DNA of 64,000 nt. Source: Ascaphus truei (Eukaryota; Chordata; Amphibia; Anura; Ascaphidae). Numbering within the stretch: position 1 is the stretch's first letter; each line of letters opens with the position of its first letter. The notes beneath the pieces are model-generated. The model was given only the letters and a program-made list of their open reading frames with translations. It was not told the origin of the DNA and made no database searches. The position numbers and the translations under genes are program-made. The DNA is taken from the NCBI GenBank assembly GCA_036426205.1, contig CM071574.1, positions 14,172,130-14,236,129 on the forward strand, given 5' to 3'. This document shows positions 33,791 through 44,684 of this stretch, piece after piece.

Positions 33791-35645
33791 AGGTACGAAC
33801 GCGTCAACGTAGAGGAGGGCTAGAGGGAGTAGGAGAGGAGATTAGGAGATGAGTAGATAGTTATATATATATATATATAGAAATATATAGATATAGTTTG
33901 AGTATATAAGATATATTAGTATATATATATAGTATATATCGATATATATTCATAATATATAAATTATATTCCTCAATCGTTCCTCCAAATAAAGTAGGAG
34001 ACTATTGTGGTCCTGAAAAAGGAGCATACCTGAGGTGCCTGGCAGGGGGAGATATGCTAAGGGCATTGAAAACTATATTTGAATGAGTCTTATCCCACAC
34101 TTCATTTTCCATACAACTATATAGAGTTGATTAAGCCTAAGGCACCAACCTAAGAATCAAGCAGTGTAAGCTAAACCAACTGATCGGTGTATAACGTCAT
34201 AATCATACTTTGAGCTGCTTACTGCTCACGATGTAGCTAATCCAGCGGTTAATATATCTCACAGGTATCTCAGGTGTCTATACAAGGAACATTTAAACTG
34301 TCAACCAGGAAGTGGAAGTGGTCTACTTTTAGAAGGAAGCAAGGGGGAGGGAGCTTACTAAGGTATGAGCACATCATTTTTGGGTGCAACATTAAGGATA
34401 TGCACAAAGGTGGTCACGGTATAATAGAACAGGGACAAAAATATTCACTGTACCATCTGCCAGACACATACTGAATTGAAATATTTGAATTTTAAAATAA
34501 TTACAATTTTACAAACTGCAGGTAGTTATTCCACTGCTTCCCACAGCGCACAAAGTGTTATTGGGTTGCAAGTCTAAGGCACCTTAAGAATGGGGTATGA
34601 TGTAAAAACCCAACAGGATCAGAAATTTAACCACACCAACCTCTGTTATTTAGAACAACAGCTCTAGCAGTGTGAGCTAAAGGACTATGGGATAGCATCA
34701 CTGTCACAGGTATAACTTAGTTTTGAGTTCCTACTTCTCATTGTGTGCTCATACCGTACAAAGCACTTTACCCTCTACAGCGATGAGAGAAGCATATATA
34801 ATAAGCAGTCTTCTGCCATGAGACACTTTCGTGTGCAGGAAAAAAACCATACAGTCCATTTATTTGAATGTATTCGGCACAAGGTGCCTTATGGCAGAAC
34901 CAGAACTGGGTAAAATATGGCGGAACTGTCTTCATCCTTACCAGTACATTAAAGAGTCTTTGATAAAGAATTTCCAGTGTGAAACATGTTAGAGGAGTAT
35001 CAGCACTACTACTTATTTTTTTTAATCATAAATAATTTTGGTCACCACGTCATAGCTTGTATTTTTGCTATATGTTGCACCGGCATTTCTATTTGGGATT
35101 TCTCTACTTTTAAAGTTAGGGTTGTGTATTAACTATTGAAGTCTGACTATTTGGAGCGACTGGGGAAATGTTGCGGGGCTTCGGTGATGGGCAGTGGTGC
35201 AGGGCCTCTTACTTCTCCTGCGCAATCTCTTGCTTACATAATCCCTCCTCATAGGTGCCGCTGATGTCAAATGGTGTCGCGTTGCCAGTGACAATGGGGC
35301 ATCCGTGATTCATGCGGGTCACCATTGTCATCGGAGCGCTATCCATTTGAGAGTTCGCTGCCATGAGGACGGATACTGACAGCAAGAGATCACGCAGAAG
35401 AAGGTAAGAGAGTTAAGAGGCCCCGTGCTCTCTCAATAATCAGTTTAATTTGTGTGGGGGAATAGCGGGGCCTCTGTAACCGCTGGGTGGTGCAGTGACA
35501 ATGATGGCACGGCCATCAAGACGGCCCTGTTTGAGTAAGAATGTTAATTCCATATATGAAACAGGCTATTCATATAAAATGTCAGATAGAAAAATATGTT
35601 AAGCCCTTATACAGAAATACACTTTAGAACAGCAAATGCTTACAT
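33791..35645. other. Unassigned stretch
   Basis: 33791-33965 is a poor-quality-looking AGGAGAG/TATATA tract, where the clean counterpart at 43035 has a (TA)n microsatellite. The rest is mixed AT-rich sequence with a GC-richer part at 35160-35530. No coding motif is recognised. Confidence 0.4.
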
Positions 35646-36554
35646 TCTATATATAATAAAGTGAATCTTGTGAGTCTGGTGGCGAGATGCGGCAAATCTG
35701 ATGGGTCCTCAGCCTGTGGCCAATCAGATTGGTGCCTCTATGACGTCACCCAACTGCCTCTTTCTCCTCAACCGCACCGACACACACACACACCACACTC
35801 CCATCACACCTCACGCCCTGCACCGGCGATCCGGGCGGAGGGGAAGCACGGCGCGGCCTCAACCTCACCACCACTGCACTAGTTCCCGGACGGAGGGAAG
35901 TCGCGGAGCACACGGTCCCTCACCCTCGCTCCTGCACCGGCGCACGGACGGAGGGAAGCGCGACACGCCCTCTGCCCCGCACCACTCCAGGCTCCTCACC
36001 TCGCTCCCAACGCATGGAAACGAGGGGAGCGCGGCGTCGGCCTCGCTGCCAACTTGCCCCCCTGCATTCCCACGGAGGTATCAGGGCCAGGAGGTGGGAA
36101 CCGTCTGCCACCAGTGAACCACGCACCCCCCCAGTCACAGGAGGTTCCCACCACCCAGTCAGCACCCAGTAGTCAGTCACCACCCACTCAAGCAAAGTCA
36201 CCCATCAGTCAAAATCATACTACTCAGTCAGTCACACTCAAGCACGCAACCCACCCATTACACTCACGCGGTTCAAAGTCACCCCACCAGTCACCGCACT
36301 GCTCAGCCCACCAGTCACCAACCCTCCCACTCAGTCACCCACCCACTCACACAAGGATGATGTGAACGTTGGTGGTGGGTTGAGAATACGCTGTGAACAG
36401 GGGGGGGTGAACGGGTGAGCTGTGAAGGGAGGGGGGCATTTATTGCTGTGAAATGGGGAGAATGAGAGGATGGGGGGAGACAGGTGGAAGGGAGAGAGAG
36501 AGAGAGGGGGAGCCAGAACATTAAATCCCGGCAGCGCCAGTGTTATTCAGCTAG
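35646..36554 (+). mobile_element. Non-autonomous Helitron
   Basis: The 5' end reads TCTATATATAATAAAGTG, the classic TC start of animal Helitrons. The 3' end reads CCCGGCAGCGCC, then ATTCAG and CTAG (36551-36554), followed by T. This matches the hairpin-plus-CTRR rule with insertion before a T. There are no inverted ends and no target duplication, as expected. No Rep/helicase frame is present. The 909-bp interior is GC-rich and includes short tandem units. The base before the element is T, not the usual A, a small mismatch with the rule. Confidence 0.6.
35810..36060 (+). repeat. Degenerate GC-rich tandem repeat within the Helitron
   Basis: Units containing CTGCACCGGCGATCC or CTGCACCGGCGCACGG, then GGAGGGAAGCGCG, then a CCCTC segment recur about three to four times at roughly 65-75 base spacing. 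Downstream (36105-36350), short AGTCACC motifs recur. The open frames here follow from GC-rich repetition. Confidence 0.45.
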
Positions 36555-37164
36555 TATGTAATATTTTATTTCTAGGAAACTAGCAAGAACAAGTAGTTAG
36601 AAGACAAACAGGGGTTATCGAAAAGAGGAGTCATGAGTCACCAAACTAGAAGGAATCCTGTCAACTTGATTTGAATACCATATGTCTGTCGAAAAAAGAG
36701 AATAAAACTTCTTTATCTGCCGAAAAACTTGAATCGTCGAAAGAAGATAAATAAGATTTACATTTAACATACATGATGATACTTTGTGCATGTAGTGCTT
36801 CAAGGTTCATGTAACCAAAATAGATCCATTGGAGGTATTGCTGTTAGTATGACAGTGTGTGGCTGCTAGCTATCAGTGTTTTAGCTCACAGCTAGAGCGT
36901 GACCTCGGAAAAGCAGTTGTTATGGGGTTTGAGGTGGGATTGCATGACATGGTGTTGAAAGGGGGGGGGTCGGGTCATGTAAAAGCCCAGAGCCATTACT
37001 GGCATGTTACCTACAGTATGGATGTGTATTTGGTGTGTTAACAACAGGCGTCTGTGGACTGGTATGTTTGAGTGGTACTTTGAGAATAACATAGTTTCCG
37101 CACATTAGAGTGACATTAACATTCATCTTACGAAATCTGATTAAACCATCCCAATGCTTCCAAT

Positions 37165-37330
37165 AAGGGTGGGCACTTTGTGTACATGGAGCACAGTTAC
37201 GTATGCTACTGCTCTAGTAAAGGTAGGCCTGTCTGGTCAGACCATCCAAACAACTGTTGCCGTCATAGCAAAATTACCTTATATCTCGAATCTAGTCGGG
37301 CATTTTACAGGTTTGAAGCCTTGTCCGGGC
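37165..37330 (+). pseudogene. Ty3/Gypsy retropepsin-like fragment
   Basis: One frame reads YATALVKVGLSGQTIQTTV, then AVIAKLPYISNLVGH. This resembles the C-terminal half of retroviral-type aspartic proteases of vertebrate Gypsy elements, in which a strand ending in VA(V)V.KLPY leads to a final hydrophobic block. The catalytic DTG block is not visible. Support is similarity of pattern only, strengthened by the integrase that follows. Confidence 0.35.
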
Positions 37331-37849
37331 CAGTTGAAATAGTAGTGAAACATCCTTCACGACCTAAGTACAAGTGAAAGTCTGCTTATTATTTTCCATT
37401 CACCTTCCTTAATTTGTTCTGCAGAAATGTAAAAGTGTAGCAAACGTTGCGAAAGGAGGTACAGTTTTTTGATCATGTTTAAGAGTTGACAGATTATGTG
37501 AAAGCCCAGGGAACTATAACAGTTTAGCATTTGAGAGATTTATTCCCTCTGCATATTTTTGAAACAACTATTGTTCCTGGTCGATAGAACTAAATGAATT
37601 TCATAGGAACTGTCGAGGTTGTTGTAGCTGTATAAGGGAACAGGTCCTACTTAGGCGTTTCAAAAGTATTTTGGAAAGGAACAGGCAATGATGTCGATTA
37701 TTTAAACAGATACTCAGCCATGTGGGTTGAAGTAATAGGGTCATGGGAAGGCAAATAAACAGCCTCTATCCTTATTTCATTCTCAGAAAAAAAAAATGTA
37801 CAGAATAGTCAAGAATGGATAGTTGCTGGATCCCAGCAAGGACACACAA

Positions 37850-38400
37850 GGAAAATTGTGTGGTTCCAACAAGAGAAAATTTAGATTTGGCCCCCATTCA
37901 CTTACTGGGGTCTCCTGGGGGTGGAAAAAAAACACAGGAGAGAATCTAAGAGGTTTTTGTGGACCGAGGTTTGAGGCAGTAAAAAAGTTCTGCACCCATG
38001 CCCAGACTATCAGTTGGCAGCTACAAAGCATCAAGGCCCGTCAGTATCCATGGCCCCTTTTGGAGCACTGCTTGAATGTATTGCCATGGACTGTTGGGGG
38101 CTCTTTGGAAAACCTGCTAAGGACTATCAATATATTCTAGTATAATTGATTATGCCACACGACTACGAGCAGCTATTCCACTGTGCATCAATACTGCTCC
38201 AAAACCATAGCAAAAATTGATCCAGTATTTACTAAGATCGGGATTTCCAATGAATTTTGACCGATCAGGTCACGCCTTTGTTCCCAACTATGAAGAGTTA
38301 TGTCAATTTTTTAATTAATTAAGAACATCGTGTACCACCCACACAAAGATGAAGTTAGAGGATTTAATAGGTCTCTCCAAAATATTTTTAAGGTCAGTTG
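37850..38400 (+). pseudogene. Ty3/Gypsy integrase relic
   Basis: Integrase inserts the cDNA copy into the host genome. Across broken frames one reads a zinc-finger part ending in HPCPDYQLAATKHQ (about 37994-38032), then ECIAMDCWGLFGKPAKDYQY near 38065-38130 at the start of the catalytic core. ILTDQVTP at about 38256-38280 is the second catalytic aspartate block, and near 38330-38385 lies a remnant of the region carrying the catalytic glutamate and the RFN-like motif. At least four frameshifts or stops interrupt it. Confidence 0.6.
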
Positions 38401-38459
38401 AGATAGTGTAAAGCTTGCGCTGCCAGAGCAAGAACAGGACCCCGTTACTGAGGTGGGGA

Positions 38460-38930
38460 AGTGTAGCAGTAAACACCACCCACACAAGCAGCGGAAAGCA
38501 TGTCCCTGTGTAGAGTGCGGTTTTATTGTGTTTCAAAATATTCCGGGTCTGGATGTGGAGAGGCTAGGGTCTGCAATTTTGATGGATAGGTCAGATAGTC
38601 CGTTAGCGGTGTGGTACTGGGTGGAGAGGTCGCAATTGTGGAAGTCCATATAGCCGTGGTCTGGAGTTGGAGAGTTAGATCGTGAGGTCCGTATAGCCGG
38701 GTTTGTCTGGTTGGAGATATCCTCAAAGTGATGGGTAAGCCGGGTCATATCCAGAGAGATTCCAAGGTCAAGCCAGGTCGTACAAAAGTTTAAACTGCAA
38801 GGTACAAGACAAGGAGCAGGAAGAACGGACGTAGGAGCTCAAGGTACTTGAGGATTTGGCTCAGCAATGACTGGGAGGGTACTTATGGGAAACAGGAACC
38901 AGTAGCAAGGAGGCAGAGCGAGGTGCTGAC
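38460..38930. repeat. Probable repeat insertion between integrase and RT
   Basis: The segment has a different character from the pol relic. It includes runs such as GTCAAGCCAGGTCGTACA, AAGGTACAAGACAAGGAGCA and CTCAGCAATGACTGGGAGGG, which I recall as part of a dispersed GC-balanced repeat in amphibians. No inverted ends or target duplication were found, so its boundaries are approximate. Confidence 0.3.
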
Positions 38931-38934
38931 CCCG

Positions 38935-39240
38935 CTGCTAAGGAAAAAGCAGGTCAGGACATTATTAGGCATAGTTGGGTACTACTGGTTTTTCATTCCA
39001 CATTTTGCAACAATGGCGCTCCACTCACATATCTGAAAAAAGCAGAGAAACCCAGTACGTGAAGTGGAAACGTGACACCAAGAAAGAAGTGTTTGCAGGA
39101 CACTGCTTATAGCCATGCGCATCCACCTGTCTTAGTGGCCCATAATTTCCACAAGTTTCTTACAAAAAAAGATGCTTCAGAAGGTGTGTGGGGAGCGGGG
39201 GTTCTCTCCAATGGTTAGGGGGGGAATACCATCTGGTATA
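38935..39240 (+). pseudogene. Ty3/Gypsy RT thumb and RNase H relic
   Basis: KKQVRTLLGIVGYYWFFIPHF (38951-39010, here with small substitutions) is the conserved block joining RT to RNase H. HPPVLVAHNFHKFL and KDASEGVWGAGVLSN (39122-39220) follow; they represent the segment before and including the first catalytic aspartate of RNase H. A stop after the first block and later breaks prevent translation. Confidence 0.65.
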
Positions 39241-39260
39241 ATCTGAGACGTTAAGTTCCT

Positions 39261-40670
39261 GCCAAGAGAGCACAGATATGATTACAGAGAGAATGTCTGC
39301 AGTTAAATGAGCAGAAAAAAAAGAAAAAAGTTTACTTTACTGTTCCAGTGCTTTAAGTTAACCTGACAATAGCAAGTATTATTAATATGGCGATGATGCG
39401 TACATCTTAAACAGCTTTACGCAAGGGCCACTTCCCACCACAGCATTAATATAGATATAAGCATCAAGTCACAGCGATAATCCCCCATTAAATAGCTTGA
39501 AGCTTATGAAAAATCCTGCCTTCCTAGATTTTTTGTAGAGAATCTTAAATGTTAACTCCGTTAGGGCACCTTAAAGGGTCGAACAAGAGTAGATATGTGT
39601 GCAGTTCCAAATAGGTTTCACAAAATTGTTTCTTTCTTTCATTTTGCCTTTTTTCCGAAATGTTTGCAAATGTTTTTTACTTCAAATGCATGGGAAATTT
39701 CAATATAATGTGTCTGTTATGATGTGTGAATATGTTCAAATATGCTTCACAACAATTTTGTCACGAAACTCCCCCTCTCACATATTCCACCTGGTTCACC
39801 AACTTTTGTGAAATTCTCCAGTGAGAAGCAATATATTCACGGTGCATCTTTTACCGTGATCTATTATATATATTTAAAGGTTGTAGATGAAACCCTGCTT
39901 ATTAAAGCGGCAATCCAAGCGCTATTTTTTAACATTTTATTTCTTTTTTACAAAGATTGAAGAAGGTAGTCGCCGGAGCTGAACCCCAATTTCATAAATT
40001 TAGCTTCGAGGGCCCCCTGCTTCTAGAAAACTTACCTCTGTAGGGGGTCCGTAGCCACTCCTGCTACCAGGGTCATGTAATGGCAAGTTATCAGAGTTCC
40101 CGCACTCTGCGGGCCAATAAGAAACGTGACATCATCAGGTCGGGCTCTAGGGGAAATTTGAGACATGGAGGCCCGGTCGTACACCCCCCCCTCTACGCCT
40201 CGTGCCCCCTTGGGGCGTTCTGGCTGGCCCGTGGGGAGTTGGTGCAGGGGTGCCCTGCTATTGGTTCGTTGGTGAGGCTCGGCGGGGCGCCCGAGCCGTT
40301 CCCCCTATCCTTTTGCGGCTGCCTGCAGAGGGGCTCGTTTTGAGCAGGGCGGTTGGGTTGTATAGCCGAGTAGGGACACAGGAGCTTTAAAGTTTTGTAA
40401 ACCACCGCCCTAGCTAGTTGCCGTGATATTGGCGTTTGCTACGGGCGCTGCTGACTATTATTGCAAGGTGGTAAGGTAGATCTGGGTAGTAAGCAGGAGG
40501 TTGTCCCGGAGCTGAAATGGAATGAGTGGGTTCTTGAGGTCTAGCGGAGGACGTTCGTTGTCGGTCAATCCGTGTAAAAGTGTCAACAAATCTTTAAAAA
40601 GCGCCTGGTTTGCTCCTTAAGCTGCACTTGAGCCAAAATAAAACAATGCGTACAGTTTTATTATAAGCAC
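39261..40670. other. Mostly unassigned, with a probable dispersed repeat at 39900-40160
   Basis: From AAAGCGGCAATCCAAGCGCT through GGGCCCCCTGCTTCTAG and ACTTACCTCTGTAGGGGGTC to ATCATCAGGTCGGGC, the sequence looks like a dispersed repeat with a GC-rich 3' half. 40160-40400 is GC-rich, and open frames there on both strands mirror each other and are not supported. Confidence 0.3.
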
Positions 40671-40678
40671 ACACACAC

Positions 40679-40728
<50 letters not shown>
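40671..40728. repeat. (CA)n microsatellite
   Basis: About 25 CA units with one interruption. Confidence 0.95.
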
Positions 40729-42563
40729 CACACAAACTGAATTAAACAAAAGAAGGGCGAGAAAATGTGTGTGGATGCTTATGACTGGGGCAAGCTTTAG
40801 GCGTATGAGAGAGCAGTTTAAAAGTTACATAAAGCCATTGGACAGACTTGTAACTCACCACTGATACTATTTAAAAAGGCAGATATTCTGCCATCATGCC
40901 CATTATTCAAGCAGCTTCTTCTGTTCAGTGGTGTCAGATGGGGGACTGATGAGTGTGTTCTGCTAAAGACAGTAAGCGGATGTTAACTTCCCACTGAGAG
41001 AATTTCTCCAGGTCGAATAGAAAACGTTCTACTAATCATTCTACCCCATGAAAGTGCCAGCTGCGGCCTGTAGTAGGATTATCATTCTCATAGACCTCTC
41101 ACCGAGCTTTTAGCTAAATGAAAAATCTGCTATAGCCTAGGGAGAAGGCATTCAGCAGATAAGAAAGAACAGTGTTTACTAAGAAGCTGTGCTGGTGCAA
41201 ATAGAACAGGTTTTTCTGTGATGTAAAAATCATAAGGAAACCATTAGGTTAAAAAAAAAAAAAGATCAATGTATTTACACGTTTCATTTGCAGCAGTTTT
41301 TATGGGCTCATTAATTTAACATTTCTCTCTACCTTCTGTCCTGAGGGGTGCCTTGTGATTTGTTATTCTGGTGCCTTTTTTTTCATTGCAACACTTGGAT
41401 ACATACTGTAAATTGTCACAATTTGAAAGAACTCAACAATTGTATTATCTATTCTAACTAAATATTCATCAACACAAAATAAAAAAAGTTGACAATGGGA
41501 ATTAAATGCATAAGGCTGGGAAGAGAATAACATTTTGTCATCTTTCCTTTAAAAACAGGTCACTTTCAATGTACTATAGGAAAAGTTATAGAGCCACTGA
41601 AACATTTTGGGAAGATGTAAAATGACCCTGGTCAGAGTGTTTTTTAGGCAGAAACGTATTATATGGGAGTAACTTAGTAATACCAAATCATACAAAAACT
41701 CATCTATCTTGACTAAACTTTGGCCAGGTTTTTAACCCTGTCTTAGGTCCTTATTTAGGATGCTGTAAATTCACTTTGATGTCCTGAAGATATTAGCCTC
41801 AGACATTTGAATGGATCTGGACTCTTCTCCAGAACCGGGAATATATTGAATGAGGGTCTGGATATTGCACCCTGATCCAGGGTTAACTGCCATTCAAGTC
41901 AATATCAATTAGTACCGAATCGGCAGGGCTTCGTGAATCCTAGCCTTAGAATCCTACTGAAAGTCCTTATAATGTATTTGTAATTAATTATATTGGTCCA
42001 ATAAAATTTAAAATGGCCTGTAAAGATTACAAAAGGCATAAAAATGTCCATTCAAGTAGTTCATGTAGGACTGTAAAACTGCAGTTGCATATGCTACCGA
42101 GCAGCGTTATATTATTGATCAGTTGTGATGAGTTCAAAGCTATGCTATACACACATTTCCTTAGGTTACTCAGGTCATGATATGTCTAGTTGAATGCTAT
42201 GTTGAATTGACAGGTAAGTCAATCACTGTGGTTGTAATATGGCTGTGCTTGAATGATCAGTTACGTGAAGCACACAAGTTTAGATTTCCTTCAGAATTGT
42301 TGGAAAAGAATCAAACCAATTCCGTAACATTTCAGTTCCATAGCGGATTAAACTTTTTAAAACTAGGACATTAAATGCATATATAGTAAACCTCACTGAG
42401 TATATTTTAAAATGAACCACTCTTTTGGTGGTTCTTATACATATCTCATTTGCCCCATAAACTGCATTTCCATTTACTGAGATGTGGGAAACTTTCAACA
42501 TTTGCAAATATTCGCCCAGACTATAAAAAGTGATATGAGAAAAAAGGCGTTTTTTGCAAATGT

Positions 42564-42568
<5 letters not shown>
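40729..42568. other. Unassigned AT-rich stretch
   Basis: No coding motif, repeat boundary or RNA motif that I can support. An A-run lies at 41250-41263. Confidence 0.4.

Positions 42569-42612
<44 letters not shown>
42569..42612. repeat. (GT)n microsatellite
   Basis: Pure GT run directly preceding the repeat at 42612. Confidence 0.95.
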
Positions 42613-42614
<2 letters not shown>

Positions 42615-43025
42615 CTTGCTTGTAGTTTGTAGTTGTGCTACAAACTCTCACATTTCCACACCCACCCACACCATTTATATCCACTCCCACTCCACACACA
42701 CCTTGTGTAAAGCACTGTATATACTGTGGGCTCTCCATTCATTTTTATTCACACTGATACACATACACACTCTTTCTTCACTTGCTTTCAGTAACCTTTT
42801 GAAACCTCTAGCCATAAAACACAGCCATACCGGGGGAAGGAACAGCACAGATAACATTCCAAGAGACACTGTTTTTAAGTATACCTTTTGCTTCATTCAT
42901 TGTAACATCGCCGGAAGAAGAGATCAGTGTATCTGGAAAGCTCGCACAAATAAAAGCATTTCGTTAGCCACAGAACGGTATCATCTATTTATTTTTTGAT
43001 TATTGAAGCTCGGCTAACACGGTAC
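42612..43025 (+). repeat. Clean copy of the 33370-33790 repeat
   Basis: It aligns end to end with 33370-33790, but without that copy's extra or missing single bases. It contains the motif GGAAGAAGAGATCAGTGT followed by ATCTGGAAAGC (42912-42941), a stem ahead of GGAAAGC. It ends CGGCTAACACGGTACTGAT before a (TA)n tract. Classification is uncertain; possibly the end of a Penelope-like element. Confidence 0.55.
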
Positions 43026-43058
43026 TGATACCTCTACATATATGTATATATATATATA

Positions 43059-43424
43059 TTTTTTGCACATCTTTATTTCCAAGGAATTGGAACCTCGGGA
43101 CTCAAACTGATTTCTCTTACTACAGTAAATAAACAATACCAAAACCACATTACTCTGTTCCAGTACATTTGAAGGTTTTGTTGTACTGAAAATATATCTA
43201 TATCTTTATAAATCTATATCTTTATAGATTAAAATCTATATATTTCTACAAAACTATACTGTATGTATAAAGATATACCGGTAGATATATATTAGTACAA
43301 CAAAACCTTCAAATGTACTGGAACAGAGTAAGGTGGTATTGGTATTTTTTATGTACTGTAGTAAGAGAAATCAGTTTGAGTCCCGAGGTGCCCATTCCTT
43401 GTAAATAAAGATGTGCAAAAAAAA
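43059..43424. mobile_element. Palindromic MITE of about 366 bp
   Basis: TTTTTTGCACATCTTTATTT at the left is mirrored by AAATAAAGATGTGCAAAAAA at the right. About 120 bases of each arm pair, including the ACTCTGTTCCAGTACATTTG and CAAATGTACTGGAACAGAGT segments. The centre is AT-rich. Confidence 0.7.
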
Positions 43425-44680
43425 TGCAAAAGTTCACAAACTTTGTGTAATTTTCCATTATTTTGCAACCAAAAAAAATAGCTAAGTGCAGCGCCAAAAA
43501 AAGTTGCACTTTCATATGTCGTATTTGTCCTTTTTCAGTTTATGGACGGCAGACACACTTAACGTCACATTATTGGAAGCTACTGTAACGCATAGGTACG
43601 CTACGATAACCAAGTGTAAAGCCCATCACCAATAACATTTACCACTGCCGTTATTTTGATATATCATTAGTTTTGTAGAGATGCGTTATTCTCAGGGAAA
43701 CTAACGTCCAATATTGTATTAGGTGACGTCACGAGAGCTGATCTAATGGCGTTTTGTGGATCTCAGCACTTTTAGAGCAAGATCTTTTTTTTTTTTAATT
43801 GAGCGTAAAGCACTTTGTACATTATACCGTACTATTTTAGAAAACAAATATTTACCTAAATATTCTTGGTATTTTATTAAATGTGAAACCATATACAATT
43901 TTGTCAGAAATATATAAGAGCTATAAAAAATTATGTAGCAAGGTTTATTTGCTGAGCTGTCAGTTTCCTAAATCAGCATGCAGAATTTTAAGATTGTGTA
44001 TGGTAATTCTTTAGTCGGTGTATTTTAAATATTGAGGCTTTCGGATATTTTCACAGATTGAAACCCTCTGTAGCCAAGACAATAAAAGTACCCTTGAAAG
44101 AAACATTGACCAGTTCTATATCTACTCTCTTTGATGTACGACCTGAATTACAATATTGCTGGTATTGCAAAGTGCATAATTAGCCAATGAGTGTAGATTG
44201 TAACAAACTTCAATGTGGTCCCAGTTATCTTGACGGTGTATTATCATTGTCTAGGCATGTTAAAACTCTTACACATATATCTGCACATTGGTAATTTTTA
44301 TTTTGATATGTCCTGCATGTATACAATGAATTAGAAAATGTCACTGGTCAAAAGTGTCAATACATATTTTTTTTTATAGATGCAGCAGTTGCTTAGCTTT
44401 AAGGAAATGTAATTATCTAAGCTGCCGATCGATCCGTTATCCCGTAATCGATCGGCAAAGATCTTGCGGGTTCACCATATAGCCACCTATTTCAAAAGGT
44501 GAAGGGTTGTGCCTTTGTAAATGGTAGTTATAGCAACCAAAGGAAGCTTAATACATTAAAACTCATTAAATAGGGCATAAAGAATGGAAGGAGGGGGGGG
44601 GATGCAGTAAGAATGATCTAATACTATGTAGCCCTCTTTCCTACTGACATAGAAAGACTACTAATGCTGTGTATACCTGT
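43425..44680. other. Unassigned AT-rich stretch with a short palindrome
   Basis: GCCGATCGAT at 44424-44433 pairs with ATCGATCGGC at 44447-44456 around a 13-base loop. The rest has no motif I can support. Confidence 0.45.
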
Positions 44681-44684
44681 TGGC

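Larger units (their letters stand above)
37160..39260 (+). pseudogene. Decayed Ty3/Gypsy element with Gmr1-like domain order
   Basis: Three pol domains of a Metaviridae-type LTR retrotransposon can be read in the plus strand: protease end (37165-37330), integrase (about 37850-38400) and the end of RT plus the start of RNase H (about 38935-39240). Standard Ty3/Gypsy elements place integrase last. Here it precedes RT/RNase H, as in the Gmr1 group. Each domain is interrupted by stops and frameshifts, and most of the RT palm is absent. A repeat-like segment (38460-38930) lies between integrase and RT. It is a fossil without coding capacity. Confidence 0.55.

Noticed and set aside
35661..36365. 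Several proline-, histidine- and threonine-rich frames on both strands
   Set aside because: They reflect GC-rich and AGTCACC-type repetition inside the Helitron.
40080..40405. GC-rich frames on both strands
   Set aside because: Mirror-image frames without motifs, inside a probable dispersed repeat.
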